A stretch of 64,000 nucleotides of DNA from CAJQQK01 sp963696075. GTDB lineage: Bacteria; Pseudomonadota; Alphaproteobacteria; Rhizobiales; Hyphomicrobiaceae. Both the position numbers and the translations under genes were made by a program. This document shows, piece by piece, positions 7,795-16,742 of this stretch (positions are counted from its first letter, which is position 1; each line of letters starts with the position of its first letter). The notes under the pieces were generated by a model, which worked only from the letters and a program-made list of their open reading frames with translations, ran no database searches and had not been told where the DNA came from. The stretch spans positions 1 through 64,000 of the forward strand of contig CAVOJD010000030.1 of assembly GCA_963696075.1 (NCBI GenBank), written 5' to 3'.

Positions 7795-9279
7795 ATGTCC
7801 TCAGAACTGGTCCACCTTACTGCCGTTGAACTGCGTGATGGGATTGCAGGCGGGGAGATGTCCGCTATCGAGGTGCTCGAAGCGTTTATTGAGCGCATCG
7901 AGACGCTGAACCCCGGGATCAACGCGGTGACGGCGACGTGCTTTGAGCGCGCCCGCGCGGAGGCGAAGGCGGCGGATGCGGCGGTGCGCGCGGGCGAGAC
8001 GCTCGGGCCCCTGCATGGCCTGCCGTTCGCCGTGAAGGATCTCGAGAACACCAAGGATGTGCTATCGACCTACGGCTCGCCGCTGTTCAAGGACCACGTG
8101 CCGAAGGCTGATGGGGTTGCGATCGCGCGTCTGCGCCAGGCCGGCGGGATCATGGTGGGCAAGACCAATACGCCGGAATTCGGCGCGGGCGCCAATACGC
8201 GCAATCCGGTCTGGGGGGCGACAGGCAATCCTTTCAATACGGAGCTGACGGCGGGCGGGTCTTCCGGCGGTTCGGCGGCGGCGCTTGCCGCCGACATGCT
8301 GCCGATCTGCACGGGGTCCGATACCGGGGGATCGCTCCGGATCCCGGCCGCGTTCTGCGGCGTTGTCGGCTTTCGCCCTTCGCCCGGGATGGTGCCTGCG
8401 GAGCGGCGTCCGCTGGGGTGGACACCGATCTCGGTTCTGGGGCCAATGGCGCGCAACATGGCTGACGCGCGGCTGATGTTTGAAAGCCAGGTTGGGGCCG
8501 ATCCGAGCGACCCGCTCTCTTTCCCGCAGCCGCCGGGGGGGCTGCCCGCGCCGCGTGAGATCGATCTTTCGTCCCTGCGCGTTGCCTACAGTGAGGATCT
8601 CACCACCGGCATTGTCGATGAGCCGATCGCCCGCGCGTTCCGGCGCAAGATCGAAAAGCTCGCGCCCAAGTTCGCGCGCTGCGATCACTATGCGTTCGAC
8701 TTCGGGGAGGCTGAGCGGTGTTTCGATGTCATTCGCGCTGTCAGTTTCGTCTCGCGCTACCGGGATGATTACGAGGCCGATCCGATGCGGCTTGGGCCGA
8801 ACGTGCGTGCGAACTACGAACTCGGGGCCAAGATGTCGCTCGCGGATTTCGCTTGGGCGCACGCGGAGCAGACGCGCATCTTCCGCCGTTTCCAGGATAC
8901 GTTCCGTGACTACGATATCGTGCTCGCGCCAACGGTCGCGGTTTCGCCGTTCCCGTGGAAGACGCTTTATCTCGACCAGATCGGCGGGCGGAAGCTCAAC
9001 ACCTACTATCACTGGCTGGCGATGGCCTGGTACATCACGTTGACGACCAACCCGGCGGTGTCGTTACCGTGCGGTGTTGATGAGTTCGGGATGCCATTCG
9101 GTCTGCAGGTGGTCGGGCGGTTCCGGGGCGATGTCGAGTTGTTCGATGTCGCGGCCGCGATCGAGGCTGCTTCGGCGGGTGATGTTGATCTTGCACGGCC
9201 GCTGCCTGATCTGACGCGGATTGACGGGGCCAACCTGGACCTCAAATCCATCGTGACCAGCCCGCCCACCGTGGCGTGA
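7795..9279 (+). CDS. amidase (amidase-signature family)
   Basis: This intact 494-residue amidase has Lys81 (GLPFAVKD), cis-Ser156 (GGSSGGS) and nucleophile Ser180 (TGGSLRIPA), with the 24-residue Ser-Ser and 99-residue Lys-Ser spacings of well-studied family members. The C-terminus ends in the usual FGLQVVG block. The ATG at 7795 is preferred over a GTG at 7786; neither has a clear ribosome-binding site. It is divergent from the frameshifted amidase across about 250 bases that must hold both promoters, and the motif TGCTATCATC lies just upstream. The family hydrolyses carboxamides, nitrile-derived amides, ureas and N-acylated compounds. The substrate here is unknown, but nearby MlrC-like and Dpp genes suggest a peptide- or amide-like compound. 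Confidence 0.92.
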   Translation: MSSELVHLTAVELRDGIAGGEMSAIEVLEAFIERIETLNPGINAVTATCFERARAEAKAADAAVRAGETLGPLHGLPFAVKDLENTKDVLSTYGSPLFKDHVPKADGVAIARLRQAGGIMVGKTNTPEFGAGANTRNPVWGATGNPFNTELTAGGSSGGSAAALAADMLPICTGSDTGGSLRIPAAFCGVVGFRPSPGMVPAERRPLGWTPISVLGPMARNMADARLMFESQVGADPSDPLSFPQPPGGLPAPREIDLSSLRVAYSEDLTTGIVDEPIARAFRRKIEKLAPKFARCDHYAFDFGEAERCFDVIRAVSFVSRYRDDYEADPMRLGPNVRANYELGAKMSLADFAWAHAEQTRIFRRFQDTFRDYDIVLAPTVAVSPFPWKTLYLDQIGGRKLNTYYHWLAMAWYITLTTNPAVSLPCGVDEFGMPFGLQVVGRFRGDVELFDVAAAIEAASAGDVDLARPLPDLTRIDGANLDLKSIVTSPPTVA

Positions 9280-9373
9280 AGGGGGCGGGGTTGATGCCTG
9301 ATGATAGTGCGGACCGGCGCGCGTTGCTTTTGCGTTCGGTCTGCCGGGTTCAGCGCATCATCCGATCACCCCA

Positions 9374-10858
9374 TCAGGTGAGATCGAAGGGCCAGACCGG
9401 ACGGCGTACGCTGGAGTAGACGCGGCTTTTCAGATTGGTGGTGGTGATGCCGTTGCCTTCGTCGACCATGACGACCGCGCTTGCGCCGGGGGCATACGCT
9501 GCCCGGAAATGTTGTGAGGACTTGACTGCGATGACAGCGTAATCGGCCGGTTCGAGGCCGAGTTCGCGGAAGAACATCCGGTCGTAATTCTGATACCGGC
9601 GCGAGGCGATCACGACGTCAAGGCCGCCGATGCGGACGGCGGCGGAAGGGCCCATGTCGATCGGCACGCCGCGCATCATCGGCCCCTCGAGGCGGAAGCG
9701 TCCCTCGGAAAGCGAGAGGACTTCGGCGCGGCAGGTGAGGGGCGGACCGGACACGGCATCGACCTTGCCGCCGAGACTGAGGTCGACTTGCGCGCCGACG
9801 CCAGCTTCATGGCAGGCTGCTGCCGAGCCGGGATCGAACAGGGCGCCGAATGCTATGCCATTGAGGCCGCTTGCATGGAGTGCGTGGAGGAGGCCGGTTG
9901 AATCACCGTAGCCGCCGCCGCCTGGATTGTCGGCAGCATCGGCGATGACGACGGGTGCGCCGACCGTTGCTTTTTCGCGGGCAATGGCGATGGCCTCGGC
10001 GCAGGTCTGCGGTTCGACCGTCTTGATGCTTCGTGTGTCCCAGATGAATGAGACGATGCGGTCGGCTGCGGCGCGGTGGGCCGGATCGTAGCCATCGCCG
10101 ACGACGATGACCGAGGGGCCGACATCGGGGATGTCAGCGGCGGCAAAGCCTGCAAGAACCGAGACCGAGAGGACGGTGGGACTTTCGGCGGCGGTCTTGG
10201 CCATTGCGAGGGCATCGCGCATGGGCCCTGGTGCCGTCGTGCGTCCGTGGTCGATGCCGCCGATGAGGGGGCCGCGCCGCACGGTGCACACCGGTGCGAT
10301 TTCGCCTGCGAGCGTGCGCGCGATGAGATCGCCGCACTCGTTCGCGATCTCGCGCTGGTCGACGTGGGGATAGGTTCGATAGCTCACGATCACGTCGGCA
10401 TAGCGGGCCATGTCATCGGTTACGTTGGCATGCAGGTCTAGGGTGGCGCCGATCGGGACCGAGGGGCCGAGTTTCGCGCGCAGCATCCGGAGCAGGAGGC
10501 CTTCGCCGTCGTCGGTGTGGTCGGTGACCATGGCGCCGTGCAACTGGAGGAGGACGGCGTCGACGGGGCCGCCGGCGACAGCGTCCTCCAGGATGCGTGT
10601 CGTGATTTCCTCATAGGCCGCTCTCGTGACCCGGCCGGAGGGACTTGCGTCGGCTGCGACGGAGAAGCAGGGCTGCCAGCCGTGGCGCTCGGCGACATCC
10701 ATGAAGCCTGCGATCTCCGAGTTGGTGTCGCGGAAGGCGTCGGGCAGTTCGTCGCCGAAATAAAGGCCGCGCTCGCGGTAGGCGGGGATGCCCGTCTCGA
10801 GGACGGAGAACGTGTTCGTCTCGTGCTTGAAGCCTGCGATCAGGACGCGCTTGGTCAT
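9374..10858 (-). CDS. M81-family MlrC-like metallohydrolase (module 1)
   Basis: This 494-residue protein has the two-domain MlrC architecture (N-terminal and C-terminal DUF1485-type domains). Conserved segments include FKHETNTFS (about 9-17), LQLHGAMV, ATLDLHANV, SYRTYPHVDQRE and ADAADNPGGGG, rich in the His/Asp residues proposed to bind zinc. The family is named after MlrC, the last peptidase of microcystin degradation, but most members occur in organisms that do not degrade microcystin and their substrates are unknown. The start is the ATG at 10858, preceded by GGAG six bases upstream; an in-frame ATG at 10870 overlaps that site. The gene follows the Dpp importer in the same direction, 146 bases downstream of its last gene. 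A second M81 gene at 47025 is similarly paired with an importer. Confidence 0.92.
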   Translation of the reverse strand: MTKRVLIAGFKHETNTFSVLETGIPAYRERGLYFGDELPDAFRDTNSEIAGFMDVAERHGWQPCFSVAADASPSGRVTRAAYEEITTRILEDAVAGGPVDAVLLQLHGAMVTDHTDDGEGLLLRMLRAKLGPSVPIGATLDLHANVTDDMARYADVIVSYRTYPHVDQREIANECGDLIARTLAGEIAPVCTVRRGPLIGGIDHGRTTAPGPMRDALAMAKTAAESPTVLSVSVLAGFAAADIPDVGPSVIVVGDGYDPAHRAAADRIVSFIWDTRSIKTVEPQTCAEAIAIAREKATVGAPVVIADAADNPGGGGYGDSTGLLHALHASGLNGIAFGALFDPGSAAACHEAGVGAQVDLSLGGKVDAVSGPPLTCRAEVLSLSEGRFRLEGPMMRGVPIDMGPSAAVRIGGLDVVIASRRYQNYDRMFFRELGLEPADYAVIAVKSSQHFRAAYAPGASAVVMVDEGNGITTTNLKSRVYSSVRRPVWPFDLT

Positions 10859-11016
10859 TTCATTCTCCATGGGTCCGGGAGGCTGTTCAGGGATGACAGG
10901 CTATCATCGGACCGGCGAAATTCTAATGGATCGTTGGCGGGTGCCCTGTTCCCGCGTGCAACAGGCCCGACGAGCCGGCTTGCATGGCTGGCATTTGAGC
11001 AACCGGTGGGGACGTT

Positions 11017-11997
11017 TCAGGCTGCGCCCTGGGCGCGGGCATTGTCTTCATAGAGGAGGCATTCGACGGTTGAGTCGCCGACAGAGATCGGGCGCGGGAC
11101 GCTTGATGAGCATTGCGGCATCGCGTGTTGGCAGCGGGGGTGGAAGGTGCAGCCGGAGGGCGGGTCGACGGGGTTCGGGAAGGCGATGCCGAGGTTTGAT
11201 TCAGGTACGCCGAGGCCGGGCTCGGGGGTGAGGACCGACTGGAGCAGCGCGCGGGTATAGGGGTGCTTGGGATCCTCGAACAGGGTCTCGGTATCCGCCT
11301 CCTCCACGACCCGGCCGAGATACATCACGGCCACACGCGTTGCGATGTGCTCGACGACGGCGAGGTTGTGGCTGATCAGGATGTAGGTCAGTCCGAACTC
11401 CTCGCGCAGGTCGATGAGCAGATTGAGAATCTGTGATTGCACCGAGACATCGAGCGCCGACGTCGGCTCGTCGCAGATGACGATCTCGGGGCGCATGACG
11501 AGCGCGCGGGCGATCGCGACGCGCTGGCGCTGGCCGCCGGAGAGCTGATTGGGGTAGTTCTTCAGGTAGCGCGGGGAGAGGCCGACCTTGGCCATGATTT
11601 CGGTCAGCCACCTGGCGCGCTCTTCGCTGGTGCCGATGTTGTGGACGCGGAGCGGCAGGCTGATGATGTCCTCGATCGTCTTGCGCGGATTGAGCGAGGA
11701 ATAGGGGTCCTGGAAGACGGGCTGAATGCGGCGGGCGCGGGCGAGGCGGTCCATGTCGTAGAGCGGGTTGCCGTCGAAATGGATTGCGCCGCTGGTGGGT
11801 TCCAGGAGGCCCAGGAGCATGCGCGCGATGGTGCTCTTGCCGCAGCCGGATTCACCGACGATACCGAGCACTTCGCCCTTCTGCAGTCCGAGCGTTACGC
11901 CGTTGACGGCGCGCAGTGTTTTCTTGGGCTGCATGAAGCCGGCGCTGATCTGGAAGGTGCGGGTCGCATCACGCGCTTCGAGAAGGTATTCGCTCAT
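11017..11997 (-). CDS. dppF: oligopeptide/dipeptide ABC transporter ATP-binding protein (DppF/OppF-like)
   Basis: This 326-residue cytoplasmic ATPase has Walker A GESGCGKST (about 50-58), Q-loop FQDPYSSLNP, signature LSGGQRQRVAIARAL and Walker B IVICDEPTSALD. The C-terminal oligo_HPY extension contains HPRCQHAMPQCS, whose cysteines are typical of Dpp/Opp ATPases. The ATG overlaps the stop of the upstream dppD gene (ATGA), indicating translational coupling. Gene order on this strand is binding protein, dppB, dppC, dppD, dppF and then the M81 hydrolase. It energises import of peptides or similar amide-bearing solutes. Since the partner ATPase gene at 11994 is frameshifted, the importer may not be functional unless this protein can replace it. 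Confidence 0.93.
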   Translation of the reverse strand: MSEYLLEARDATRTFQISAGFMQPKKTLRAVNGVTLGLQKGEVLGIVGESGCGKSTIARMLLGLLEPTSGAIHFDGNPLYDMDRLARARRIQPVFQDPYSSLNPRKTIEDIISLPLRVHNIGTSEERARWLTEIMAKVGLSPRYLKNYPNQLSGGQRQRVAIARALVMRPEIVICDEPTSALDVSVQSQILNLLIDLREEFGLTYILISHNLAVVEHIATRVAVMYLGRVVEEADTETLFEDPKHPYTRALLQSVLTPEPGLGVPESNLGIAFPNPVDPPSGCTFHPRCQHAMPQCSSSVPRPISVGDSTVECLLYEDNARAQGAA

Positions 11998-13005
11998 GGT
12001 GTCACCGCTTCCGCTTGGCCTGCCACTCGGCTTTCTTCAGGGGTCATGATGCACCGGTAGGTTCGTCCCGCGTCGCCGACAGTTTCAAGGGCGATGTCCT
12101 GCTCGCAGCCCGCGCGTGCGTGGGCGCACCGGTCGCGGAAGCTGCAGCCGCCGAGGTCGCCAATGAGGGAGGGGACCATGCCGGGGATCGAGCCGAGGTG
12201 GCTGCCGCGCGGCGTCTTGCCAGGGATCGGAATGCAGTCGAGCAGGCCGCGCGTATAGGGATGGAGGGGATTGCGGAAGACTTCCTCGACGGTGCCCTGC
12301 TCGACGAACTGGCCGGCGTACATCACACAGACGCGGTGGGCGACGCGGGCGACGACGCCGAGGTCGTGGGTGATCAGGATCATGCCCATCTCGAACTCCT
12401 TCTGGAGGTCGGCGAGGAGATGGAGGATCTGGGCCTGGATCGTCACGTCGAGGGCCGTCGTCGGTTCGTCGGCGATGATGAGGTCGGGGCCGCACATCAG
12501 GCTCATCGCAATCATGACGCGCTGGCGCAGGCCGCCGGAGAGTTGGTGGGGGTACTGGGTCAGGCGGCTGGCGGCGGCCGAGATGCCGACCTTCTCAAGC
12601 AAGGTAGACGGCGCGATCGCGCGCTTCCTGGCGCGAGACGCGGTTGTGCTGGAGGAGGGCTTCTTCAAGCTGGTTGCCGATCGTATAGGACGGGTTGAGG
12701 CTCGTCATCGGCTCCTGGAAGATCATCGCCATCCGGCTGCCGCGCAGACGCGCCATGTCGCGCGGGCTGATGCTCGACAGATCCGTGCCATCGAGGGTCA
12801 ACCGATCCGCCCGACGCACGGCGCGCGATGGCAGGAGGTTCATCAGCGCCAGCGAGGTGAGGGATTTGCCGCAGCCCGACTCGCCCACGATGCAGACCGT
12901 CTCACCTTTGGCGACGTGGAACGATATGCCCCGCACGGCGTGGAGAACGCCGGCTGCGAGATTGATGTCGACGGTTAGGTTCTTGACGTCGAGGAGGTGG
13001 CTCAA
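11994..13005 (-). pseudogene. dppD: oligopeptide/dipeptide ABC transporter ATP-binding protein (DppD/OppD-like), frameshifted
   Basis: Two frames together encode one complete DppD. The first (from ATG 13005) gives the Walker A motif GESGCGKS and Q-loop FQEPMTSLNP and ends at DRAVYLA. The second continues with LLEKVGISAAASRL, the signature LSGGLRQRV, Walker B LIIADEPTTALD and the oligo_HPY tail. Removing one base near 12603 joins them as AVYLLEKV, matching the family. The ATG overlaps the dppC stop. The break lies between Walker A and the signature motif, so neither piece alone could be an ATPase. It could be true decay or a sequencing indel; conservation of both halves argues that any mutation is recent. 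Confidence 0.85.
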
Positions 13006-13943
13006 TTCCTGTTCTCCGGAGCGCTGATGTCACGCAGGCCATCGCCGAGCATGTTGACCGAAAGGACGAGGAGCGACAGGGCCACGCCCGGAATGACAAT
13101 GACCCAGGGGTCGAACAGCAGGTAGTCGCGGCCTTCGGCAATCATCAGGCCCCATGATGGTGTCGGTGGCTGTACGCCGAGGCCGAGGAAGGAGAGGGCT
13201 GCCTCGAGGAGGATGGCGTTCGCGATTTCGAAGGTGGCCACGATGATCAGGTTGTTGAGGATGTTCGGCATGATCTCGGAAAAGATGATGCGCGGTGTCG
13301 AGGCGCCGATCGCGCTGGCGGCCGAGACGTAGTCGAGGGAGCGGGCCTGCATGGTGGCGCTGCGCATGACGACGGCGTAACGGTCCCACAACAGCAGCCC
13401 GAGGACGACGATGACGATCGTCAGCGAGGCCCCGACGAAGGCGACGACGGCGAGGGCGACGAGGATCACGGGCAGGCTGAGACGCGTCGTGATGATGAAC
13501 GAGATCACCATGTCGACGCGGCCGCCGAAGTAACCGGCGACGACGCCAAGCAGCGAGCCGATGATGCCGGAGATGAAGGCCGCCGAAATCCCGATCAGGA
13601 GCGAGATCTGGGCGCCGTACATGATGCGCGAGAGATAATCCCGGCCCATGCCGTCGGTGCCGAGGATGTGCTCCCAGGAGCCGGCTGCATACCAGACCGG
13701 GGGCACGATGCGTTTCGTGAGGTCCTGGGCGTAGGGGTCGTGGGGGGCGAGGAGGGGGGCGAAGAGCGCCATCAGGACGATCAGGCCAAAGATGGAGCCG
13801 GCAAAGATGAAGGAGCTGTTGCCGAGGAACCGCCTAAGGGTGCGCGCAAACGGACTTGGCGCGAGGATGGCGCCGGGATCGAGACGGCTATCGGCGGCGG
13901 GGGGTGCTGCACCTGCAACGGGAGTGGTGTTGGTGTCTTGCAT
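13002..13943 (-). CDS. dppC: dipeptide/oligopeptide ABC transporter permease (DppC-like)
   Basis: This 313-residue inner-membrane permease has an N-terminal cytoplasmic tail, a first membrane helix (about residues 45-70), a periplasmic loop containing HILGTDGMGRDYLSRIMYG, and then the five-helix BPD_transp_1 core. The EAA-type coupling loop (SAIGASTPRIIFSEIMPN) contacts the ATPases. These features, especially the GTDxxGRD segment, mark the DppC/OppC subunit. It starts 7 bases after the dppB stop and its own stop overlaps the dppD start. It forms a heterodimeric channel with DppB for a peptide-like substrate. Confidence 0.92.
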   Translation of the reverse strand: MQDTNTTPVAGAAPPAADSRLDPGAILAPSPFARTLRRFLGNSSFIFAGSIFGLIVLMALFAPLLAPHDPYAQDLTKRIVPPVWYAAGSWEHILGTDGMGRDYLSRIMYGAQISLLIGISAAFISGIIGSLLGVVAGYFGGRVDMVISFIITTRLSLPVILVALAVVAFVGASLTIVIVVLGLLLWDRYAVVMRSATMQARSLDYVSAASAIGASTPRIIFSEIMPNILNNLIIVATFEIANAILLEAALSFLGLGVQPPTPSWGLMIAEGRDYLLFDPWVIVIPGVALSLLVLSVNMLGDGLRDISAPENRN

Positions 13944-13950
13944 GATGGCC

Positions 13951-14868
13951 TCAGTTCACGCGGATGCGCGGGTCGAGCCACGCGTTGATCAGGTCGGACA
14001 GGAACGTCAGCCAAACGTAGAACATGGCGCCGAGCAGGAGGATTGCCTGGACGACGGGGAAGTCCTGGCGGCTGATCGACATCCAGGCGAGATAGCCGAG
14101 GCCGTTCATCGAAAAGACGGTTTCGGTGACGATCGAGCCGGTCAGCATGTTGCCGAACTGGACGGACGCCAACGCGACGACGGGAATGACGGCGTTGCGC
14201 AGCGCGTGCTTGAAGAGGACGCGGCGGGGCGGCAGGCCTTTTGCGTAGGCGGTGCGGATATAATCGGCGGAGAGCACCTCGAGCATGCCGGAGCGCGTGA
14301 GGCGCATGACGGCCGGTGCGGAGGAGTAGCCGAGGACGAAGGCTGGCATCACGAAGTGGGCCCAGGTCTGGTTGCCGCTGATCGGAAACCACGAGAGCGT
14401 CAGCCCGAAGATGACGATCATGATCAGGCCGAACCAGAAGTTCGGGATGGCCTGGCCGACGACGGCGAGCGTCATTGCGAAACGGTCAACCCAGGAGCCG
14501 GGGCGTAGGGCTGCGACAACGCCGAGGGGAATGCCGATCGCCAGGGAGATCAGCAGGCCCATCGCCGAGAGTGTCAGCGTTATGGGCATGGCGTTGAGGA
14601 TGAGTTCGCCGACAGTGGCGGGGAAGTAATAGGATTTGCCGAAGTCGCCCATGAAGGCGCCTTGCAGCCAGTTGAGGTATTGGATGATGATCGGCTTGTC
14701 GAGGCCGTACGCGATGCGGACGGCTTCGATATCTTCCGACGTTGCGTCCGGTCCGGCGAGGGACGTTGCAAGGTCGCCTGTGAGGCGCAGCAGCGAAAAC
14801 GCCAGCAGCGAGACAGTCAGCGCGACGAGCAGGGCCACGAGTAGGCGGCGGAGCGTGAACTGGAGCAT
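13951..14868 (-). CDS. dppB: dipeptide/oligopeptide ABC transporter permease (DppB-like)
   Basis: This 305-residue permease begins with a membrane helix at residues 8-30, followed by the large periplasmic region typical of DppB (GLDKPIIIQYLNWLQGAFMG), then five core helices. The EAA loop is YAKGLPPRRVLFKHALRNA (about 230-248), and a conserved ETVFSMNGLGYL segment follows. It lies 146 bases downstream of the binding-protein gene, separated from it by a strong hairpin that probably lowers expression of the membrane components relative to the binding protein. Together with dppC it forms the translocation pore. Confidence 0.92.
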   Translation of the reverse strand: MLQFTLRRLLVALLVALTVSLLAFSLLRLTGDLATSLAGPDATSEDIEAVRIAYGLDKPIIIQYLNWLQGAFMGDFGKSYYFPATVGELILNAMPITLTLSAMGLLISLAIGIPLGVVAALRPGSWVDRFAMTLAVVGQAIPNFWFGLIMIVIFGLTLSWFPISGNQTWAHFVMPAFVLGYSSAPAVMRLTRSGMLEVLSADYIRTAYAKGLPPRRVLFKHALRNAVIPVVALASVQFGNMLTGSIVTETVFSMNGLGYLAWMSISRQDFPVVQAILLLGAMFYVWLTFLSDLINAWLDPRIRVN

Positions 14869-14966
14869 GTCGGGAAGCGTTTCACCTCGGCGATGGGGTC
14901 AGGGTTCCGCGGGGGATCAGATGTTTCCCCCCGCGCTGGCGCTCGTCGAGGCGGTCCGTGTTGCGT

Positions 14967-14990
14967 GCCCTGGCCGGATGCGGCCAGGGC
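14967..14990 (-). promoter_or_regulatory. intra-operon hairpin between binding-protein and permease genes (module 1)
   Basis: A perfect 10-bp stem, GCCCTGGCCG/CGGCCAGGGC, with loop GATG lies in the 146-base gap between the substrate-binding-protein gene and dppB. Equivalent hairpins sit in the same place in the other three importers of this window. Such structures can protect the upstream mRNA or partly terminate transcription. Confidence 0.7.
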
Positions 14991-15014
14991 TTGCCGGTGG
15001 ACCTGCCTGTCGTA

Positions 15015-16541
15015 TCACTTCCACTTTGCCGTGTAGAGATGGGTGATCTCGTCCGGCGTCGGCGTGAACTCGAGGTCCTTGTTCAGCACGTAGTAGTAGG
15101 CATAGGACATCAAAGGCGCCTTGTAGACTTCCTGCATGATCTTGGTCAGGGCTTTTGAATATGGCGCCTGACGCTCTTCCGGCTTGACGGCGCTGTCGCC
15201 CTCGGTCAGCCACTTGATCACGTCCGGGTCGTGCGCGGTGTCATCCGGCCCGCCCTTGAAGAAGTAGCCTGTGCTGTTGGCGATGTCGTTGATCGACGAC
15301 GATCCCCAGGCCATGAAGTTGAAGTCGATGTCGCCGGCCCGGACGCGGTCGCGCAGAGCCGAATACTGCAGCCATTGCAACTTTGCCTTGATGCCGACGC
15401 GGTCGAGGAAGCCGATAACGGCTTCGGCAACGGGCCGGTCACGGTAGCCGTAGAAGTCGATTTCGAACCCGTTCGGGTAACCGGCTTCTGCGAGCAGGGC
15501 CTTGGCCTTTTCAGGGTCGTAGGCGTACTGCGGGGCATCGGGTGCCTTGCAGCCGAACTGTGTCGTGTAGCAGGGGAGGTGGAGGACCGAGCCGCCGCCC
15601 ATGATGTTCTTGACGATCGATGCACGGTCGACGGCATGGAGGATCGCCTGGCGAACGCGCTTGTCGTGAACGGGCGATTTCGGGCCGCCGCGCAATCCGG
15701 AATCGAACTGCAGATAGCCGAAGCGCATCGTCTCACCGACGGTGACCTGCAAGCCGCCACGGCCTTCAAGGCGCTTTGCCTGGTCCGGCGGCACCTGCCA
15801 GATCAGGTCGGCGTTACTGGCCATCAATTCCGCGAGCTGGGTGTTCCGTTCGGGCACGAAGCGCATCACGATCGTCTTGATGTGGCCGGCTTTTTCAGCG
15901 CCTGCCCAGTAGTCTTCGTTGCGCTCGAGAACGATTTCGCGGCCGATCTCGGTGCGCTTCACCTTATAGCGGCCTGTCCCGATCGGGGCCTTGGAGAAGC
16001 CTTCGGTGCCGACCTTCTCGAAGTACGCCTTCGGATAGACCGGGACGTTGGCGTTGAGGAACTCCATGGCAGCCGGGAACGGCTTTTGGAGATGAAGCTT
16101 CAATTCGAATGGGCCGATAACCTCGACGTCCTTGATCCAGTTGGTTCGCGTTCTCGCGACCGTGCGGCTGTCGGGATTGTTGTTGTGGGCAACGGTGAAG
16201 GCAACGTCCGCTGACGTCATCGGATCGCCGTTGTGGAACTTGACGCCCTCGCGCAGACGGACGTGGATGGTGACAGGGTCGATGTATTCGACCGATGTCG
16301 CCAGCGCCATTTGAAGCTCGCCGGTGGTTGGGTCTGTGCGTACCAGTCCGTCCCAGATGTGCCGGTTCAGGATCACACCTTCGCGGTTTGACTGCATGAA
16401 GAAGTCGAAGCTCGGCGGTTCGCGGGCGGCGAGGAAGACGAGCGTGTCATCCTGTTTGCCCGCCAGCGTCGGCTGACTGACGAGGGCGGTCGCAACCAGC
16501 GTGACGGCTGCTGCCAGGGCCAAAAATAGGCGATGCTTCAT
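15015..16541 (-). CDS. dppA: family 5 extracellular solute-binding protein (DppA/OppA-like)
   Basis: This 508-residue periplasmic binding protein begins with a signal peptide (charged MKHR, hydrophobic core, probable cleavage near TLAGK, about 28). It carries SBP_bac_5 hallmarks: DTLVFLAAREPPSFDFF, WDGLVRTDP, VKFHNGDPMTSADVAFT and IGTGRYKV. The ATG at 16541 is chosen because GGAGGAG lies eight bases upstream; the open frame extends 22 codons further without such a site. It is the first gene of the dppABCDF-M81 operon and determines substrate choice: peptides, or other amide or amine solutes for many family members. The promoter region upstream contains a GATAGC/GCTATC inverted repeat. Confidence 0.93.
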   Translation of the reverse strand: MKHRLFLALAAAVTLVATALVSQPTLAGKQDDTLVFLAAREPPSFDFFMQSNREGVILNRHIWDGLVRTDPTTGELQMALATSVEYIDPVTIHVRLREGVKFHNGDPMTSADVAFTVAHNNNPDSRTVARTRTNWIKDVEVIGPFELKLHLQKPFPAAMEFLNANVPVYPKAYFEKVGTEGFSKAPIGTGRYKVKRTEIGREIVLERNEDYWAGAEKAGHIKTIVMRFVPERNTQLAELMASNADLIWQVPPDQAKRLEGRGGLQVTVGETMRFGYLQFDSGLRGGPKSPVHDKRVRQAILHAVDRASIVKNIMGGGSVLHLPCYTTQFGCKAPDAPQYAYDPEKAKALLAEAGYPNGFEIDFYGYRDRPVAEAVIGFLDRVGIKAKLQWLQYSALRDRVRAGDIDFNFMAWGSSSINDIANSTGYFFKGGPDDTAHDPDVIKWLTEGDSAVKPEERQAPYSKALTKIMQEVYKAPLMSYAYYYVLNKDLEFTPTPDEITHLYTAKWK

Positions 16542-16568
16542 GGGCGGTACTCCTCCGGTGGATACTGC

Positions 16569-16584
16569 GATAGCGCCTGCTATC
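16569..16584. promoter_or_regulatory. inverted repeat upstream of importer operon 1
   Basis: GATAGC-GCCT-GCTATC forms a 16-base dyad, 28 bases upstream of the dppA-like start codon. It overlaps where the promoter of the minus-strand operon should be, with a CTTGCG hexamer further upstream. It is a candidate operator or -10 region only. Confidence 0.35.
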
Positions 16585-16742
16585 AGGGACTTGGCGCAAG
16601 AGACCAAGCCTGCATACCAGCAAGGTTCATTATCCCTTGACTAAAAGCAAGTCGCTTCGCCCGCCTAATTGTACATCAGGCTGCTCATCTGTCTGGCTGC
16701 GACGGCGCGCGAGGCGGGTTCAACACGCCGTTTCCTGCCGTC

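Noticed and set aside
9374..10858. Microcystin degradation pathway
   Set aside because: MlrC-like proteins are present twice but no mlrA, mlrB or mlrD homologue is seen, and most M81 proteins are not linked to microcystin.
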